7,286 bases of DNA from a bacterium (GTDB lineage Bacteria > Bacillota > Clostridia > Oscillospirales > Acutalibacteraceae). Position 1 is the first letter of the stretch; each line of letters opens with the position of its first letter. The translations under genes and the position numbers were made by a program. Positions 1 through 6,405 of this stretch are shown one piece after another. Where the stretch lies: NCBI GenBank assembly GCA_020627425.1, contig JAHKXX010000261.1:1-7286 (forward strand), written 5' to 3'. The notes beneath the pieces are model-generated. The model was not told where the DNA came from and searched no databases. It saw only the letters and a program-made list of their open reading frames with translations.

Positions 1-1196
1 CCGGCTACAGGACAGGCTGCAAGACAGCCGTGCTCGATTCTACCGGCAGAGTACTTGATACAGCCGTTATCTATCCCACGCACGGCAAGAACGAGGTACA
101 GAGATCAAAGGAAACACTGAAAAGACTCATAAAAAAATATAACGTAGGAGTCATAGCCATAGGCAACGGTACCGCGTCAAAGGAAACAGAAATATTTACC
201 GCAGAGTGTATCTCCGAAATAGATCAAAAGGTAGAGTATATGGTGGTAAGTGAAGCCGGCGCGTCAGTATATTCCGCATCAAAGCTTGCCGCAGAGGAAA
301 TGCCGGAGCTTGATCTGACGCTGAGAAGCGCCGTCTCTATAGCCAGACGTCTTCAGGATCCGCTGTCCGAGCTTGTGAAGATAGAGCCAAAGGCGATAGG
401 AGTCGGGCAGTATCAGCACGATATGCCGAAAAAGCAGCTCAGCGACGCACTTGACGGAGTAGTAGAGGCTTGTGTAAACAGTGTAGGAGCCGATCTGAAC
501 ACAGCCTCGCCGGCACTGCTGTCACATATTGCCGGAATAAACAAGACTATATCCGCAAACATCGTAGCCTACCGCGAGGAGAACGGCGCGTTTGCTTCAA
601 GGAACGAACTGAAAAAGGTACCGAAGCTCGGTCCCAAGGCTTTTCAGCAGTGCGCAGGATTTCTCAGGGTATCCGAGAGCAAGGAGGCTCTTGACCGTAC
701 CGCAGTACACCCCGAATCCTACGACGCGGCAAAAAAGCTGCTTTCAATGTGCGGCTATACCGAGGAGGATATAATAAATAAGAGGGCAGACGGACTAAAG
801 GACGCTGCCGAAAAAATAGGACTTGACAAAATATCCCTTCAGACGGGTATCGGTATCCCGACCCTTTGCGATATTATCTCAGAAATAACAAAGCCGGGGC
901 GCGATCCCCGTGACGAGCTGCCGCCGCCGCTGCTTCGCAGCGATGTGCTTGACATCAAGGATCTGAAAACCGGTATGACGCTGAAGGGAACCGTCAGAAA
1001 TGTCGTTGACTTTGGTGCTTTTGTGGATATAGGTGTACATCAGGATGGACTTCTTCATATATCAGAGATAAGCACCAGAAGAATAAAGCACCCCTCCGAG
1101 GTTTTGAGCGTCGGCGATGTAATAACGGTAAAAATACTCGGGGTGGACGAGAAAAAGGGAAGAATATCACTGTCAACAAAGGATATGGAAGTATAA
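1..1196 (+). CDS. tex: Tex family S1 RNA-binding transcription accessory protein, C-terminal part (5' truncated)
   Basis: Tex proteins are cytosolic nucleic-acid-binding factors linked to transcription and RNA handling. The frame is already open at the left edge (complete codons from base 3, beginning GYRTGCK), so the N-terminus lies outside the window. About 397 codons are present, roughly the last 55% of a family that is usually 700-790 residues. Domains in order are: a YqgF/RNase H-like fold from the edge to about 425, including AIGNGTASKETE (156-191) and VSEAGASVYSAS (246-281); tandem helix-hairpin-helix motifs (about 474-668; DLNTASPALLSHIAGI and VPKLGPKAFQQCAGF); a helical linker; and a C-terminal S1 RNA-binding domain (about 963-1178; GTVRNVVDFGAFVDIGVHQDG and GLLHISEIS). 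No frameshift or internal stop is seen. The stop codon TAA (1194-1196) directly abuts the ATG of the HAD gene, implying co-transcription. The family assignment is close to certain; the precise cellular role in this organism is not shown by the sequence. Confidence 0.96.
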   Translation, partial: GYRTGCKTAVLDSTGRVLDTAVIYPTHGKNEVQRSKETLKRLIKKYNVGVIAIGNGTASKETEIFTAECISEIDQKVEYMVVSEAGASVYSASKLAAEEMPELDLTLRSAVSIARRLQDPLSELVKIEPKAIGVGQYQHDMPKKQLSDALDGVVEACVNSVGADLNTASPALLSHIAGINKTISANIVAYREENGAFASRNELKKVPKLGPKAFQQCAGFLRVSESKEALDRTAVHPESYDAAKKLLSMCGYTEEDIINKRADGLKDAAEKIGLDKISLQTGIGIPTLCDIISEITKPGRDPRDELPPPLLRSDVLDIKDLKTGMTLKGTVRNVVDFGAFVDIGVHQDGLLHISEISTRRIKHPSEVLSVGDVITVKILGVDEKKGRISLSTKDMEV

Positions 1197-1880
1197 ATGA
1201 GAAACTACGAAATAGCTCTTTTTGATCTTGACGGAACGCTCAGCGAGTCGGGAGAGGGAATACTCGACTGTGTAAAAATGATATTTAAGGATATGAACAG
1301 ACCTCTGCCGGATAGTTACGAGCTGTCGCGCTTTATAGGACCACCTATGTACGACAGCCTTAAAAGAAACGGCTTTTCCGATGAAGACGCACGGCTCGGG
1401 GTCGAAATATACAAAAAGCACTTTTCCGAAAGCGGTATTTACAAAAACCGTGTGTACGACGGACTGACCGGGGTGCTGGATACACTCAGAAAAAACGGAG
1501 TAAGGCTCGGAGTGGCGACAACAAAGTACCAGCTTTTTGCGGACAGGATAATAAGCCTGCTGAAAATAGACAAGTATTTTGATATAGTCGGCGGCGCAAA
1601 TGCTCTTGCGGGTCAGGTGCCGCAGGGGGAGCAGCCCCGTGCCGACAAGCCCGGAGTTATGAGGTATGTCATTGATCGGCTCAGACGCTCGCCGTCCGAC
1701 AGGATCGTAATGCTCGGCGATACAAAATATGACGCCGAAGGAGCGGCAAGGCTTGGCTGCGATTTTATCGGATGTCTGTACGGCTACGGTACAAGAGAAG
1801 AAATGGAAGAGTATTATACCATAGGCAAGCCGGTATTTGTAAGCACCCCCGAAATGATAACAGGGGCTGTCATCGGCTGA
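1197..1880 (+). CDS. HAD superfamily hydrolase, phosphoglycolate phosphatase-like
   Basis: This is a 227-residue soluble phosphatase of the haloacid dehalogenase superfamily. All four catalytic motifs are visible: motif I DLDGTL with nucleophile D10 and acid/base D12; motif II at T108/T109 (GVATTK); motif III lysine K151 (ADKPG); and motif IV GDTKYD with Mg-binding D175 and D179. The segment between motifs I and II (about residues 17-90) is a helical C1 cap, as in phosphoglycolate phosphatase (Gph/PGP) and related nucleotide or sugar phosphatases, and the length fits that group. The substrate cannot be read from the sequence. The start is ATG 1197, immediately after the tex stop codon, with a weak Shine-Dalgarno GGAAG (1187-1191) inside the tex end; translation is therefore probably coupled. 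It may end the tex transcription unit, because a palindromic repeat follows within a few bases. Confidence 0.93.
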   Translation: MRNYEIALFDLDGTLSESGEGILDCVKMIFKDMNRPLPDSYELSRFIGPPMYDSLKRNGFSDEDARLGVEIYKKHFSESGIYKNRVYDGLTGVLDTLRKNGVRLGVATTKYQLFADRIISLLKIDKYFDIVGGANALAGQVPQGEQPRADKPGVMRYVIDRLRRSPSDRIVMLGDTKYDAEGAARLGCDFIGCLYGYGTREEMEEYYTIGKPVFVSTPEMITGAVIG

Positions 1881-1882
1881 AT

Positions 1883-1911
1883 CTTTGCCTGCCCCAAGCA
1901 AGGCTTTTAAA
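1883..1911 (+). repeat. Intergenic palindromic repeat, copy 1 (diverged)
   Basis: CTTTGC (1883-1888) can pair with GCAAGG (1898-1903), with one G-U pair, and is followed by CTTTTAAA. Bases 1895-1911 match the window consensus AAAGCAAAGCTTTTAAC at 14 of 17 positions. The copy lies between the HAD stop and the ribosome binding site of the first LRR gene. The stem plus TTTT could act as a weak terminator or as an RNA-processing site; the short T run makes termination uncertain. Confidence 0.5.
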
Positions 1912-1918
1912 AATATGT

Positions 1919-1924
1919 GAGGAG
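1919..1924 (+). promoter_or_regulatory. Ribosome binding site fixing the start of the first LRR gene
   Basis: GAGGAG lies six bases before ATG 1931. It decides the start: the reading frame is open back to an ATG at 1772, but that extension runs through the HAD gene, has no Shine-Dalgarno and encodes a peptide unlike any N-terminus of the family. Confidence 0.8.
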
Positions 1925-1930
1925 CTTATT

Positions 1931-3532
1931 ATGTCGGAGATAGAACTGAACAAGGACAAGAAAAAAAGCAATGGAGAAAATGTAATAGAGCTACAGACCG
2001 AAATACTCGATTATGAGCCGGACGGATACAAGACAAGAGAGAAAAAAGCAGTAAACAAGCCCGTTATAATCATAACGATCTGCGTCCTGGTGCTTGTGGC
2101 TGCGGCGGCTGTTTTCGGATGGATGTATAATTCCGGTGCCTTTGTACAGGAGGCTGACGGTAAATGCGGAGTAAACCTTACATGGCACCTTGATAAGGAA
2201 GGTCATCTTACCATAAAGGGTACGGGAACAATAGACGGTAAAGTCGAGTCTCACTGGAAAAGATATTCCGCGAGAATAAAGAGCGTTTCTATTCCCGAGG
2301 GCGTTACCGCTATCGGTGACGACGCCTTTTCGGGCTGCCGCAATATGACTGCAGTAAACATTCCCGACTCCGTTATGGAGATCGGCAACAGGGCATTTTA
2401 TAACTGCCGTTCGCTGCAAAAGGCAGACCTGCCTGACGGTATCATCAAAATAGGAGAGTCCGCCTTTGAAAAATGCCCGGCTCTTAAAAGTATAGAGCTG
2501 CCGGAGTCGATCACCTCTCTTGCAAAGAATGTCTTCTGCGGCTGCGAAGCACTGGAGAAGATAAAGCTTCCGGAGAACATCACCGTAATTCCCCGCAGAG
2601 CCTTTGCAAACTGTGCTTCACTACAGGAGATAACCCTAAGCAGCAGCACGGAGTCCATCGGCTACGGCGCGTTTATGGGTTGTGCGTCACTCGCTTCGCT
2701 GACGCTTCCGGATACGATTAAATCAATAAGCAACAACGCCTTTGAGAAATGTACCGCGCTCGGCACTCTGGAGCTACCCTCCGGTATCAAGGAAATAAAC
2801 GCCGATACCTTTGCCGGTTGTGAGTCTCTAAAGACTTTTTCCGTTCCCGAGGGAGTGACGGCTATAAAAAGCGGAGCATTCTTATCGTGCAAATCCCTTG
2901 TCACAGTAAAGCTGCCTGCTACGCTGCGCTCTATAGGCTCCGCTGCCTTTAAGAAGTGCACAGCCCTCAGAGAGATCTCTGTTCCAAACGGAATATCCAC
3001 CCTCAGCGAAGAGATGTTCAGCGGCTGTAAAGAGCTTAAAAGCGTGAGTCTCCCTTATACTCTTACAAGCATAGGAAATAAGGCGTTTGAAAAATGCACT
3101 TCGCTCCCTTCCCTCAGCCTTTCGGCAAAGCTTACTTCAATAGGCGACTATGCGTTCAGCTACTGTACTTCAATAAAGGAAATGTATATACCGGATACGG
3201 TGACACAGCTTGGAAATTTTGCCTTTGTTTACTGGGGCAAGGAGCAGACTGTATATATGTACGACATGGCAGAGCCGGCAGAGACCTGGGGCGACAACTG
3301 GAACGACAGCTGCAGAGCAAGGATAGTATGGACGGGTACAAAAAAACAGACAGACGCTTCACAGCAGTCGGAGGTCTCCCTTGATACCGACAGCTCTGAA
3401 GTATCGGAAACCTCAGAGGTATCCGGATTATCCGAAGTTTCCGAGATATCTGAGGTATCACAGGTAAGCGCTGTATCCGATACATCATCACAGAACTCCT
3501 CTGTTTCGGTATCGTCACAGCCGCAGCGATAA
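1931..3532 (+). CDS. BspA-type leucine-rich-repeat protein, membrane-anchored, 14 repeats, Ser-rich tail
   Basis: This 533-residue protein probably sits on the outer face of the cell membrane. Residues 1-43 are charged and Lys-rich, followed by one hydrophobic helix (about 44-64, VIIITICVLVLVAAAAVFGW). There is no lipobox or clear cleavage site, so it is read as an N-in, C-out anchored protein. A short entry domain has CGVNLTW (79-85) and a GTGTIDG strand. It is followed by fourteen uninterrupted 23-residue repeats (117-438) of the BspA/Treponema LRR type, pattern xxIxLPxxVTxIGxxAFxxCxxL. A C-terminal cap follows (W453, W457, C461, W467), then a Ser/Glu/Val-rich tail (about 472-533) with no LPxTG motif. 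Family members are implicated in adhesion and protein or carbohydrate contact; the ligand here is unknown. A second, longer paralogue starts 22 bp downstream, so the pair likely forms one transcript. No promoter of its own is evident in the 50-bp gap after the HAD gene. Confidence 0.92.
   Translation: MSEIELNKDKKKSNGENVIELQTEILDYEPDGYKTREKKAVNKPVIIITICVLVLVAAAAVFGWMYNSGAFVQEADGKCGVNLTWHLDKEGHLTIKGTGTIDGKVESHWKRYSARIKSVSIPEGVTAIGDDAFSGCRNMTAVNIPDSVMEIGNRAFYNCRSLQKADLPDGIIKIGESAFEKCPALKSIELPESITSLAKNVFCGCEALEKIKLPENITVIPRRAFANCASLQEITLSSSTESIGYGAFMGCASLASLTLPDTIKSISNNAFEKCTALGTLELPSGIKEINADTFAGCESLKTFSVPEGVTAIKSGAFLSCKSLVTVKLPATLRSIGSAAFKKCTALREISVPNGISTLSEEMFSGCKELKSVSLPYTLTSIGNKAFEKCTSLPSLSLSAKLTSIGDYAFSYCTSIKEMYIPDTVTQLGNFAFVYWGKEQTVYMYDMAEPAETWGDNWNDSCRARIVWTGTKKQTDASQQSEVSLDTDSSEVSETSEVSGLSEVSEISEVSQVSAVSDTSSQNSSVSVSSQPQR
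2279..3244 (+). repeat. Fourteen 69-bp units encoding 23-residue BspA LRRs
   Basis: Each unit encodes exactly 23 residues and there are no spacers. The Phe and Cys of AFxxC recur in nearly every unit; the last unit lacks the Cys (FVYW). The DNA units have diverged well beyond the protein pattern, so this is an old expansion and not a recent slippage array. Confidence 0.9.
3368..3460 (+). repeat. SEVS-type low-complexity coding repeat
   Basis: Residues 480-510 of the first LRR protein contain five SEVS tetrapeptides plus related SEIS, SETS and SQVS variants. The DNA shows a matching imperfect period of tcNgaNgtNtc-like words. The tail is predicted to be disordered and is absent from the neighbouring paralogue. 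Confidence 0.75.
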
Positions 3533-3554
3533 TTACAGAAAACAGGGTAAAAAA

Positions 3555-5132
3555 ATGAACGAACACAGTAAGAAAAAAAGCATAAGCAAAAAGGCCGTTG
3601 CCGTGATAGCTGCGGTTGCTTTTTTGCTGCTTGCGGCGGCTGCTGTTTTTATGATGTATGCCGCACAGGGTCTGTTTTATCCTGTACAGGGCAGCTGCGG
3701 AGAAAACGCGCAGTGGTCATTTGAGGACGGCATTCTGAGGATATGGGGCAGCGGCAGAGTATCGGCTCCTCCGGAGTGGCAGCGTATATCCGACAAGGTA
3801 ACGTCTCTGGAAATGAACAGCGGCATAACAGAGCTTGACAGAGAGCTGTTCAGGGACTTTGGATCTATAGAATCGGCGGATATACCGCAGACGGTCAAAA
3901 AAATAGGCGCATATGCCTTTATGGGCTGTGAGAGCCTGAAAAAAATAAAGCTGCCCGCAGGACTTACAACGATAGAGCCGTATACCTTTGACGGCTGCGT
4001 CAGCCTTGAAAAAATAAATATACCAAACGGTGTAAAGACAATTGACACGGCGGCGTTTACGCGCTGCCGAAGTGCAGACACGATAGTAATACCGAAAACC
4101 GTGAGCAGTATCGGTGACTGGGCTTTTTATGAATGTACCGCAGTAAAGAAGGTAGAACTCCCCCCGGGACTAAGCGAGATAGGAGAAAACGCCTTTGGCA
4201 AGTGCAGTTCACTGTCTGTTATAGACCTGCCAAAGGGTATAACCGAGCTTCACGAGCGCGTTTTTTCCTACTGCCCGTCACTCGTGACCGTATCGGGCGG
4301 TACAATAAAAAAAATAGAGCCGTTTGCTTTTACGGGCTGCAACCGTCTTGAAACAATAAGCTTTAAGGTAAACTGTGAGGAGATAGGAAATTACGCGTTT
4401 AAGGACTGCGGCGCTCTTAGTGACTTTGCCTTTTCGCCGGAGCTTAAAAAAATAGGAGAGTACTCTTTTTCCGGCTGCAGCTCTCTTAAAAAAATAACGA
4501 TACCGAAAAACGTCGGTACTATATCCTACAATGCGTTCAGTGACTGTGAGTCCCTTTCAGAGTTGACGCTTGAAAGCGGTATAAGAAAGATAGACGGGTA
4601 CACCTTTTACAACTGCACAAGCCTTAAATCGGCAGACATTCCCGATTCAGTACAGTATCTGGGCGACAGCGTGTTTGAGGGCTGTACCGCACTCAAAAGT
4701 GTACATTTTTCAAAAAACACGAAAATTATCGGCAGCAACGCCTTCTACGGCTGCGAAAAGCTTAGAGTAGCAGAGCTGCCGGATTCGGTCGCATCTTTAG
4801 GAGAGTATGCATTCTTCGGCTGTAAAAGCATGACATCTGCCGTTTTGCCCACAAGGCTTACAAGACTTGAAAACGGAATATTTTTCGGCTGTGAAAAGCT
4901 CGGCAACGTGAGTCTCCCGGAAAAGATCAAATATATAGGTGACAGCGTTTTTGACGGATGTGTTTCTATGAGCAGCATAAGTATACCCCCGTCGGTCGGA
5001 TATATAGGCGACAGCGTTTTTTCGGGAACCAAGGCAACCCAGAAAATATATATGAACACCAAAAGCTCCGCGTCCTCCTCGTGGAATGAAAACTGGGACT
5101 ATGACTGTCATGCACAGCTGATATGGTCATAG
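3555..5132 (+). CDS. BspA-type leucine-rich-repeat protein, membrane-anchored, 18 repeats
   Basis: This 525-residue paralogue of the preceding gene shares its architecture but has a shorter cytosolic start and no Ser-rich tail. A Lys-rich N-terminus (KKKSISKK) leads into one hydrophobic segment (about 14-35), again without a lipobox, so a single-pass N-in anchor is likely. The entry motif CGENAQW (48-54) has the same spacing as CGVNLTW in the first protein. Eighteen LRRs follow (83-495). The first is degenerate and lacks the LP and Cys positions; the eighth is 22 residues long, one short. The C-terminal cap has W510, W514, C518 and W524, with spacing identical to its neighbour, and the protein ends one residue later. 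The start ATG 3555 has a modest AGGG (3544-3547) upstream. The 22-bp gap and shared design support an operon born by tandem duplication. An extracellular binding or adhesion role is inferred from the family. Confidence 0.92.
   Translation: MNEHSKKKSISKKAVAVIAAVAFLLLAAAAVFMMYAAQGLFYPVQGSCGENAQWSFEDGILRIWGSGRVSAPPEWQRISDKVTSLEMNSGITELDRELFRDFGSIESADIPQTVKKIGAYAFMGCESLKKIKLPAGLTTIEPYTFDGCVSLEKINIPNGVKTIDTAAFTRCRSADTIVIPKTVSSIGDWAFYECTAVKKVELPPGLSEIGENAFGKCSSLSVIDLPKGITELHERVFSYCPSLVTVSGGTIKKIEPFAFTGCNRLETISFKVNCEEIGNYAFKDCGALSDFAFSPELKKIGEYSFSGCSSLKKITIPKNVGTISYNAFSDCESLSELTLESGIRKIDGYTFYNCTSLKSADIPDSVQYLGDSVFEGCTALKSVHFSKNTKIIGSNAFYGCEKLRVAELPDSVASLGEYAFFGCKSMTSAVLPTRLTRLENGIFFGCEKLGNVSLPEKIKYIGDSVFDGCVSMSSISIPPSVGYIGDSVFSGTKATQKIYMNTKSSASSSWNENWDYDCHAQLIWS
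3801..5039 (+). repeat. Eighteen units encoding BspA LRRs
   Basis: Seventeen units are 69 bp and one (encoding residues 244-265) is 66 bp, so the solenoid stays in register apart from one residue lost before the AFTGC motif. The last unit replaces the conserved Cys region with FSGTKAT before the C-terminal cap. Confidence 0.9.
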
Positions 5133-5170
5133 GAGATCTATGATATAGTTTTCTTAGAAGAAATTTCTAT

Positions 5171-5186
5171 AAATTACTTGTAATTT
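5171..5186 (+). promoter_or_regulatory. AT-rich dyad overlapping the GAPDH -35 element (possible operator)
   Basis: AAATTAC (5171-5177) and GTAATTT (5180-5186) are perfect inverted repeats separated by TT. The dyad covers the -35 hexamer. A second perfect palindrome, AGAAATTTCT (5159-5168), lies just upstream. This geometry suits repressor binding, but I cannot match it to a named regulator, and AT-rich palindromes arise easily by chance. Confidence 0.4.
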
Positions 5187-5206
5187 CCTTTGAAATGAGG
5201 TAAAAT
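5178..5206 (+). promoter_or_regulatory. Sigma-A type promoter of the GAPDH gene
   Basis: TTGTAA (5178-5183) and TAAAAT (5201-5206) are separated by the optimal 17 bp. This predicts transcription starting near 5213 and a leader of about 27 bases that carries the Shine-Dalgarno AGGAGG at 5226-5231, eight bases before ATG 5240. Each hexamer departs from consensus at only one or two positions. The flanking DNA is very AT-rich, as expected for a strong promoter. Confidence 0.8.
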
Positions 5207-5239
5207 AGTGTATGAAAAATATATTAGGAGGTTTTTCCA

Positions 5240-6277
5240 ATGTCAGTTAAAGTTGCTATTAATGGTTTTGGCCGTATAGGCCGTCTTGCATTCAGACAGA
5301 TGTTCGGTGCAGAGGGTTACGAGGTTGTTGCTATAAACGATCTTACAAAGCCTTCAATGCTCGCTAATCTTCTGAAGTTTGATACCGCACAGGGCGGTTA
5401 CTGCGGCAGAATAGGTGAGAATCTTCACACTGTATCCGCAGACGACGAGGCAGGTACTCTTACAGTAGACGGTAAGACTCTTACTATCTATGCAAAGGCT
5501 AACGCTGCTGAGCTTCCCTGGGGAGAGATCGGTGTAGACGTAGTTCTCGAGTGCACAGGTTTCTACTGCTCAAAGGCTAAGTCACAGGCTCACCTTGATG
5601 CAGGCGCTAAGAAGGTTGTTATTTCTGCTCCCGCAGGCAACGATCTGCCGACTATCGTTTACAGCGTTAATGAAAAGACTCTTACAACAGACGACAAGAT
5701 CATATCCGCTGCTTCTTGTACAACAAACTGCCTCGCTCCTATGGCTAAGGCTCTTAACGACTACGCTCCCATCCAGAGCGGTATCATGAGCACTATCCAT
5801 GCTTACACAGGCGATCAGATGATCCTCGACGGTCCTCACAGAAAGGGCGACCTCAGAAGAGCAAGAGCAGGTGCTGCTAACATCGTTCCTAACTCTACAG
5901 GTGCTGCAAAGGCTATAGGTCTTGTTATCCCCGAGCTGAACGGCAAGCTCATCGGTTCTGCACAGCGTGTACCGGTTCCGACAGGTTCTACAACAATACT
6001 TACAGCTGTAGTAAAGGGCGCAGACGTTACAGTAGACGGCATCAACGCTGCTATGAAGGCTGCTGCTTCCGAGTCCTTCGGCTACAACGAGGATCCGATA
6101 GTTTCTTCTGACGTTATCGGTATGAGATACGGTTCACTCTTTGACGCTACTCAGACAATGGTTAGCAAGATAGCTGATGATCTCTACGAAGTACAGGTTG
6201 TTTCCTGGTATGACAATGAGAACAGCTACACAAGCCAGATGGTTAGAACAATAAAATATTTTGCTGAGCTTGGCTGA
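5240..6277 (+). CDS. gap: Type I glyceraldehyde-3-phosphate dehydrogenase (phosphorylating)
   Basis: This cytosolic enzyme oxidises glyceraldehyde-3-phosphate to 1,3-bisphosphoglycerate with NAD and inorganic phosphate, in glycolysis and gluconeogenesis. The 345-residue length is normal. Visible landmarks are the Rossmann motif NGFGRIGR (8-15), D34 in AINDL, which favours NAD over NADP, the active-site motif SAASCTTNCLAP with nucleophile C160, the partner H187 in STIHAYTGDQ, the phosphate-site region around NSTGAAKA, and the family C-terminal motif WYDNENSY (323-330). Nothing is missing. It has its own promoter and terminator, so it is probably monocistronic; pgk and tpi are not adjacent here. 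Codon use is shifted to GCT, GTT and CTT-type codons with fewer ATA than in the LRR genes, which fits very high expression. The start is fixed by AGGAGG eight bases upstream. Confidence 0.98.
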   Translation: MSVKVAINGFGRIGRLAFRQMFGAEGYEVVAINDLTKPSMLANLLKFDTAQGGYCGRIGENLHTVSADDEAGTLTVDGKTLTIYAKANAAELPWGEIGVDVVLECTGFYCSKAKSQAHLDAGAKKVVISAPAGNDLPTIVYSVNEKTLTTDDKIISAASCTTNCLAPMAKALNDYAPIQSGIMSTIHAYTGDQMILDGPHRKGDLRRARAGAANIVPNSTGAAKAIGLVIPELNGKLIGSAQRVPVPTGSTTILTAVVKGADVTVDGINAAMKAAASESFGYNEDPIVSSDVIGMRYGSLFDATQTMVSKIADDLYEVQVVSWYDNENSYTSQMVRTIKYFAELG

Positions 6278-6300
6278 TAAACACAGAGTAGGCATTGCTT

Positions 6301-6334
6301 GCTATGCTGTTTGTTAAAAGCAGAGCTTTTAACA
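6301..6334 (+). repeat. Intergenic palindromic repeat, copy 2
   Basis: TGTTAAAAGC (6312-6321) and GCTTTTAACA (6325-6334) form a perfect 10-bp stem with a three-base loop. Bases 6317-6333 match the window consensus AAAGCAAAGCTTTTAAC at 16 of 17. An alternative fold pairs GCTATGCT (6301-6308) with AGCAGAGC (6319-6326), one mismatch, leaving CTTTT-like sequence downstream. It sits between the GAPDH stop and the main terminator. Confidence 0.7.
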
Positions 6335-6360
6335 GCGCGAATACTTGGTAAATTACTTTT

Positions 6361-6390
6361 CGCCCCGTCAATTTTTGTCGGGGCGTTTTT
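6361..6390 (+). terminator. Rho-independent terminator of the GAPDH gene
   Basis: CGCCCCG (6361-6367) pairs perfectly with CGGGGCG (6379-6385). Inner CAA/TTG pairs can extend the stem past a T-T mismatch, and TTTTT (6386-6390) follows at once. This is a textbook intrinsic terminator. It ends only 15 bases before the ATG of the next gene. Confidence 0.92.
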
Positions 6391-6393
6391 AAT

Positions 6394-6400
6394 AGGGTGA
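6394..6400 (+). promoter_or_regulatory. Ribosome binding site deciding the start of the zinc-ribbon gene
   Basis: AGGGTGA lies five bases before ATG 6406. A GTG at 6397 in the same frame falls inside this element and so cannot use it, which is why ATG 6406 is preferred. Confidence 0.7.
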
Positions 6401-6405
6401 AAATT

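Noticed and set aside
1173..1901. A 242-codon open frame on the minus strand
   Set aside because: It runs antisense across the whole HAD gene, whose catalytic motifs are intact; the product has no recognisable pattern and no ribosome binding site. It is a shadow of biased codon use.
1772..1930. N-terminal extension of the first LRR protein
   Set aside because: It lies inside the HAD gene in another frame and has no Shine-Dalgarno, whereas ATG 1931 has GAGGAG at the right distance.
5150..5163. Intrinsic terminator after the second LRR gene
   Set aside because: The stem is short, made almost wholly of A-T pairs with a tiny loop, and has no sustained T run. I see no convincing terminator between this gene and the GAPDH promoter.
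6311..6334. Rex-like redox operator after GAPDH (TTGTTAA ... TTAACA)
   Set aside because: The half sites are 11 bases apart, not the short spacing expected for Rex, and the site is downstream of gap. It is better explained as the palindromic repeat.
6397..6405. GTG start adding three residues to the zinc-ribbon protein
   Set aside because: This GTG overlaps the only ribosome binding site (AGGGTGA), which is correctly placed for ATG 6406.
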